Shown: positions 62,624-64,000 of the stretch, piece by piece
How the letters are laid out: each line of letters opens with the position of its first letter
Position numbering within the stretch: the first letter of the stretch is position 1
Origin: Lachnospiraceae bacterium
GTDB lineage: Bacteria; Bacillota; Clostridia; Lachnospirales; Lachnospiraceae
Direction of reading: 5' to 3'
Length of the DNA: 64,000 bases
Assembly: GCA_017526745.1 (NCBI GenBank)
Contig: JAFXQX010000020.1
Coordinates: forward strand, 1-64,000
The notes under the pieces: model-generated
Told to the model about the DNA's origin: nothing
Database searches by the model: none
Seen by the model: the letters and a program-made list of their open reading frames with translations, nothing else
Program-made: the position numbers and the translations under genes

Positions 62624-63379
62624 TCAGTGTGACAGTGTAAGTATCTCGGGTTCGCCGTCGGTGATAAGTATCGTGTTCTCATAATGTGCTGACGGAAGTC
62701 CGTCTTCGGCGACGACCGTCCAGTCATCATCGAGCCACTCAACATCATATCTTCCGAGGTTTATCATCGGCTCTATCGCAAGGGTCATTCCGGGAGCCAG
62801 TTTTACACCGCGCCTCTTCTGAGCGAAGTTCGGTATCTGCGGATCCTCATGAAGCGATGTCCCTATGCCGTGTCCCACAAGATCACGGACGATACCGTAT
62901 CCGTAAGGCTTTATGAATGCGTCGATGGCATTTGATATATCATGAAGGTGGTTTCCCGCCTTTGCCATCTTGATGCCCTCAAAGAATGACTGCTTTGTCA
63001 CTTCTATCAGCTGCATCACTTCCGGTGCAACATTTCCGACCGGATATGTCCTTGCCGCATCGGAATGATAACCTTTATATATGAGTCCTGCATCGAGGCT
63101 TACGATATCTCCGTCCTGAAGTATCCTGTCAGCCCTCGGTATTCCGTGCACGACCTCTTCGTTAACCGAAACACATATGCTTGCCGGATATCCGTTATAG
63201 TTAAGGAAATTCGGTATACCGCCTCTTTCCCTTATCAACTGGTCTCCGTACCTGTCTATATCGAGTGTGGAGATCCCCGGCTTTACGAACCTTCCGAGTT
63301 CGTCATGGACTTCTTCGAGAAGCCTGCACGACTGCCTCATCAGATCTATCTCACGTTCAGACTTGATCGTAACAGCCAT
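62624..63379 (-). CDS. map: Methionine aminopeptidase
   Basis: 251 residues. Metal-ligand motifs VSLDAGLIYKGYHSDAARTY (two Asp), LVGHGIGTSLHEDP (His) and MTLAIEPMIN (Glu), as in type I enzymes. It removes the N-terminal Met from new proteins. The short N-terminus has no zinc-finger extension. Follows adk with 1 base between. Confidence 0.97.
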   Translation of the reverse strand: MAVTIKSEREIDLMRQSCRLLEEVHDELGRFVKPGISTLDIDRYGDQLIRERGGIPNFLNYNGYPASICVSVNEEVVHGIPRADRILQDGDIVSLDAGLIYKGYHSDAARTYPVGNVAPEVMQLIEVTKQSFFEGIKMAKAGNHLHDISNAIDAFIKPYGYGIVRDLVGHGIGTSLHEDPQIPNFAQKRRGVKLAPGMTLAIEPMINLGRYDVEWLDDDWTVVAEDGLPSAHYENTILITDGEPEILTLSH

Positions 63380-63380
63380 C

Positions 63381-64000
63381 CTACGCCTCCAGAAGCTTTA
63401 CGATACTGTCAAAAACATCGTTCATGTCTGCCGTGCCGTCCACAGTTCGCAGTATGTTCTGCTTGCTGTAGTGGTCGATGAGCGGCTGTGTCTGCTTGTG
63501 ATATACATCCAGGCGGCTCTTTACCGTCTCGGGTTTGTCGTCATCACGAAGAACGAGTTTTTCACCGCACACATCGCATATGCCTTCCTGCTTCGGCGGG
63601 ATATGCTCAACATGGTATGTGGCTCCGCACTTGGGGCAGGCACGTCTTCCGCCCATTCTGCGGATGATGTTCTCATCGGGTACTTCCACGTCTATCGCAA
63701 AATCGATCCTGTCGCCAAGCTTTGCGACTTCATTGTCAAGCACCTGCGCCTGAGGTATAGTACGGGGGAATCCGTCAAGAACGTATCCGTTCTTACAGTC
63801 ATCCTTCTCCACGCGGTCAAGCAGTATCCTGACCGTCAGTTCGTCGGGAACAAGCTGTCCCTTGTCCATATACTCTTTTGCTTCCTTACCCAGCTCGGTC
63901 CCTTCCTTGATGTTCGCACGGAATATGTCACCCGTGGAGATATGGGGGATACCGAACTTCTCGGAAATGAGTTTCGCCTGGGTGCCTTTTCCGGCACCCG
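63381..64000 (-). CDS. adk: Adenylate kinase (5' end cut by window edge)
   Basis: The frame continues past the window edge with GAGKGTQAKLISEKFGIPHI (P-loop) and STGDIFRAN, so the gene's true start lies beyond 64000. The lid contains a zinc site CPKC and CDVC (about 150 residues in), typical of Gram-positive enzymes, and FPRTIPQA is the AMP-binding segment. It interconverts ATP, ADP and AMP. Positioned before map, as usual. Confidence 0.97.
   Translation of the reverse strand, partial: GAGKGTQAKLISEKFGIPHISTGDIFRANIKEGTELGKEAKEYMDKGQLVPDELTVRILLDRVEKDDCKNGYVLDGFPRTIPQAQVLDNEVAKLGDRIDFAIDVEVPDENIIRRMGGRRACPKCGATYHVEHIPPKQEGICDVCGEKLVLRDDDKPETVKSRLDVYHKQTQPLIDHYSKQNILRTVDGTADMNDVFDSIVKLLEA

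Noticed and set aside
1-64000. CRISPR arrays, transposase genes, rRNA genes or intact prophage genes
   Set aside because: I saw no regularly spaced repeat array, no transposase or integrase motif and no rRNA sequence. The repeat pairs found are short and explained above.

Overview
The window looks like chromosomal DNA from a motile anaerobic member of the Lachnospiraceae (Clostridia), Butyrivibrio-like. This is an inference from the gene content, not a measured taxonomic assignment. The grounds are the Gram-positive S13-S11-S4-RpoA-L17 block followed by ecfA1-ecfA2-ecfT-truA, an L17 with a long insertion, a flagellin relic of the short Lachnospiraceae type, AGGAGG-type ribosome binding sites, and an extraordinary density of two-component and cyclic-dinucleotide signalling proteins.

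Layout. Positions 1-1.5 kb hold two linked unknown proteins, one cut by the window edge. 1.7-3.7 kb is an AgrA/AgrC-like LytTR regulator and GHKL kinase pair. 3.7-6.8 kb is a small accessory patch: an unknown protein, an AAA/DUF4143 ATPase, and a relic toxin-antitoxin pair between two 23-bp direct repeats that resemble a tRNA 3' end. 6.8-8.5 kb is a compact LytTR/DUF3021 regulatory system next to a two-gene operon encoding a small membrane protein and a double-glycine-leader, cysteine-rich peptide. Both promoters carry the same 21-bp-spaced direct repeat at the same distance from the -10 box. 8.5-18.9 kb is a phosphorelay operon: double receiver, Hpt protein, three hybrid kinases, FIST sensor and DUF3798 lipoprotein. 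18.9-25.3 kb is mixed: a HExxH membrane protein with a 25-residue upstream ORF, a membrane acyltransferase-like protein, a broken flagellin gene, a DUF218-like protein, a CapA-like protein and a secreted protein. 25.4-27.7 kb is an Rrf2-nifS-nifU Fe-S cluster with divergent promoters.

27.7-52.1 kb is dominated by second-messenger signalling: a 1212-residue membrane/propeller/HD-GYP protein with a BMP-type binding protein; a 1302-residue kinase-receiver-receiver-HD-GYP-Hpt protein with a double receiver, a lipoprotein and MetY; a degenerate-GGDEF/EAL protein; a five-gene minus-strand operon (metallo-beta-lactamase fold protein, GAF-HD-GYP, MATE-HATPase fusion, CHASE2 adenylate cyclase, ECF-S-like HD-GYP); and a Cache-GGDEF cyclase. 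52.1-56.5 kb holds an LRR protein, a MoxR-like AAA ATPase, a DUF2201/VWA protein and TruA. The window ends with the ECF transporter module and the ribosomal block (rplQ, rpoA, rpsD, rpsK, rpsM, rpmJ, infA, map, adk).

The strongest candidate for an undescribed system is the LytTR/DUF3021 unit and its linked peptide operon at 6.8-8.5 kb. The signalling operon at 42-50 kb, which puts an adenylate cyclase, two HD-GYP proteins and a transporter fused to an RsbW-type ATPase in one transcript, comes second.
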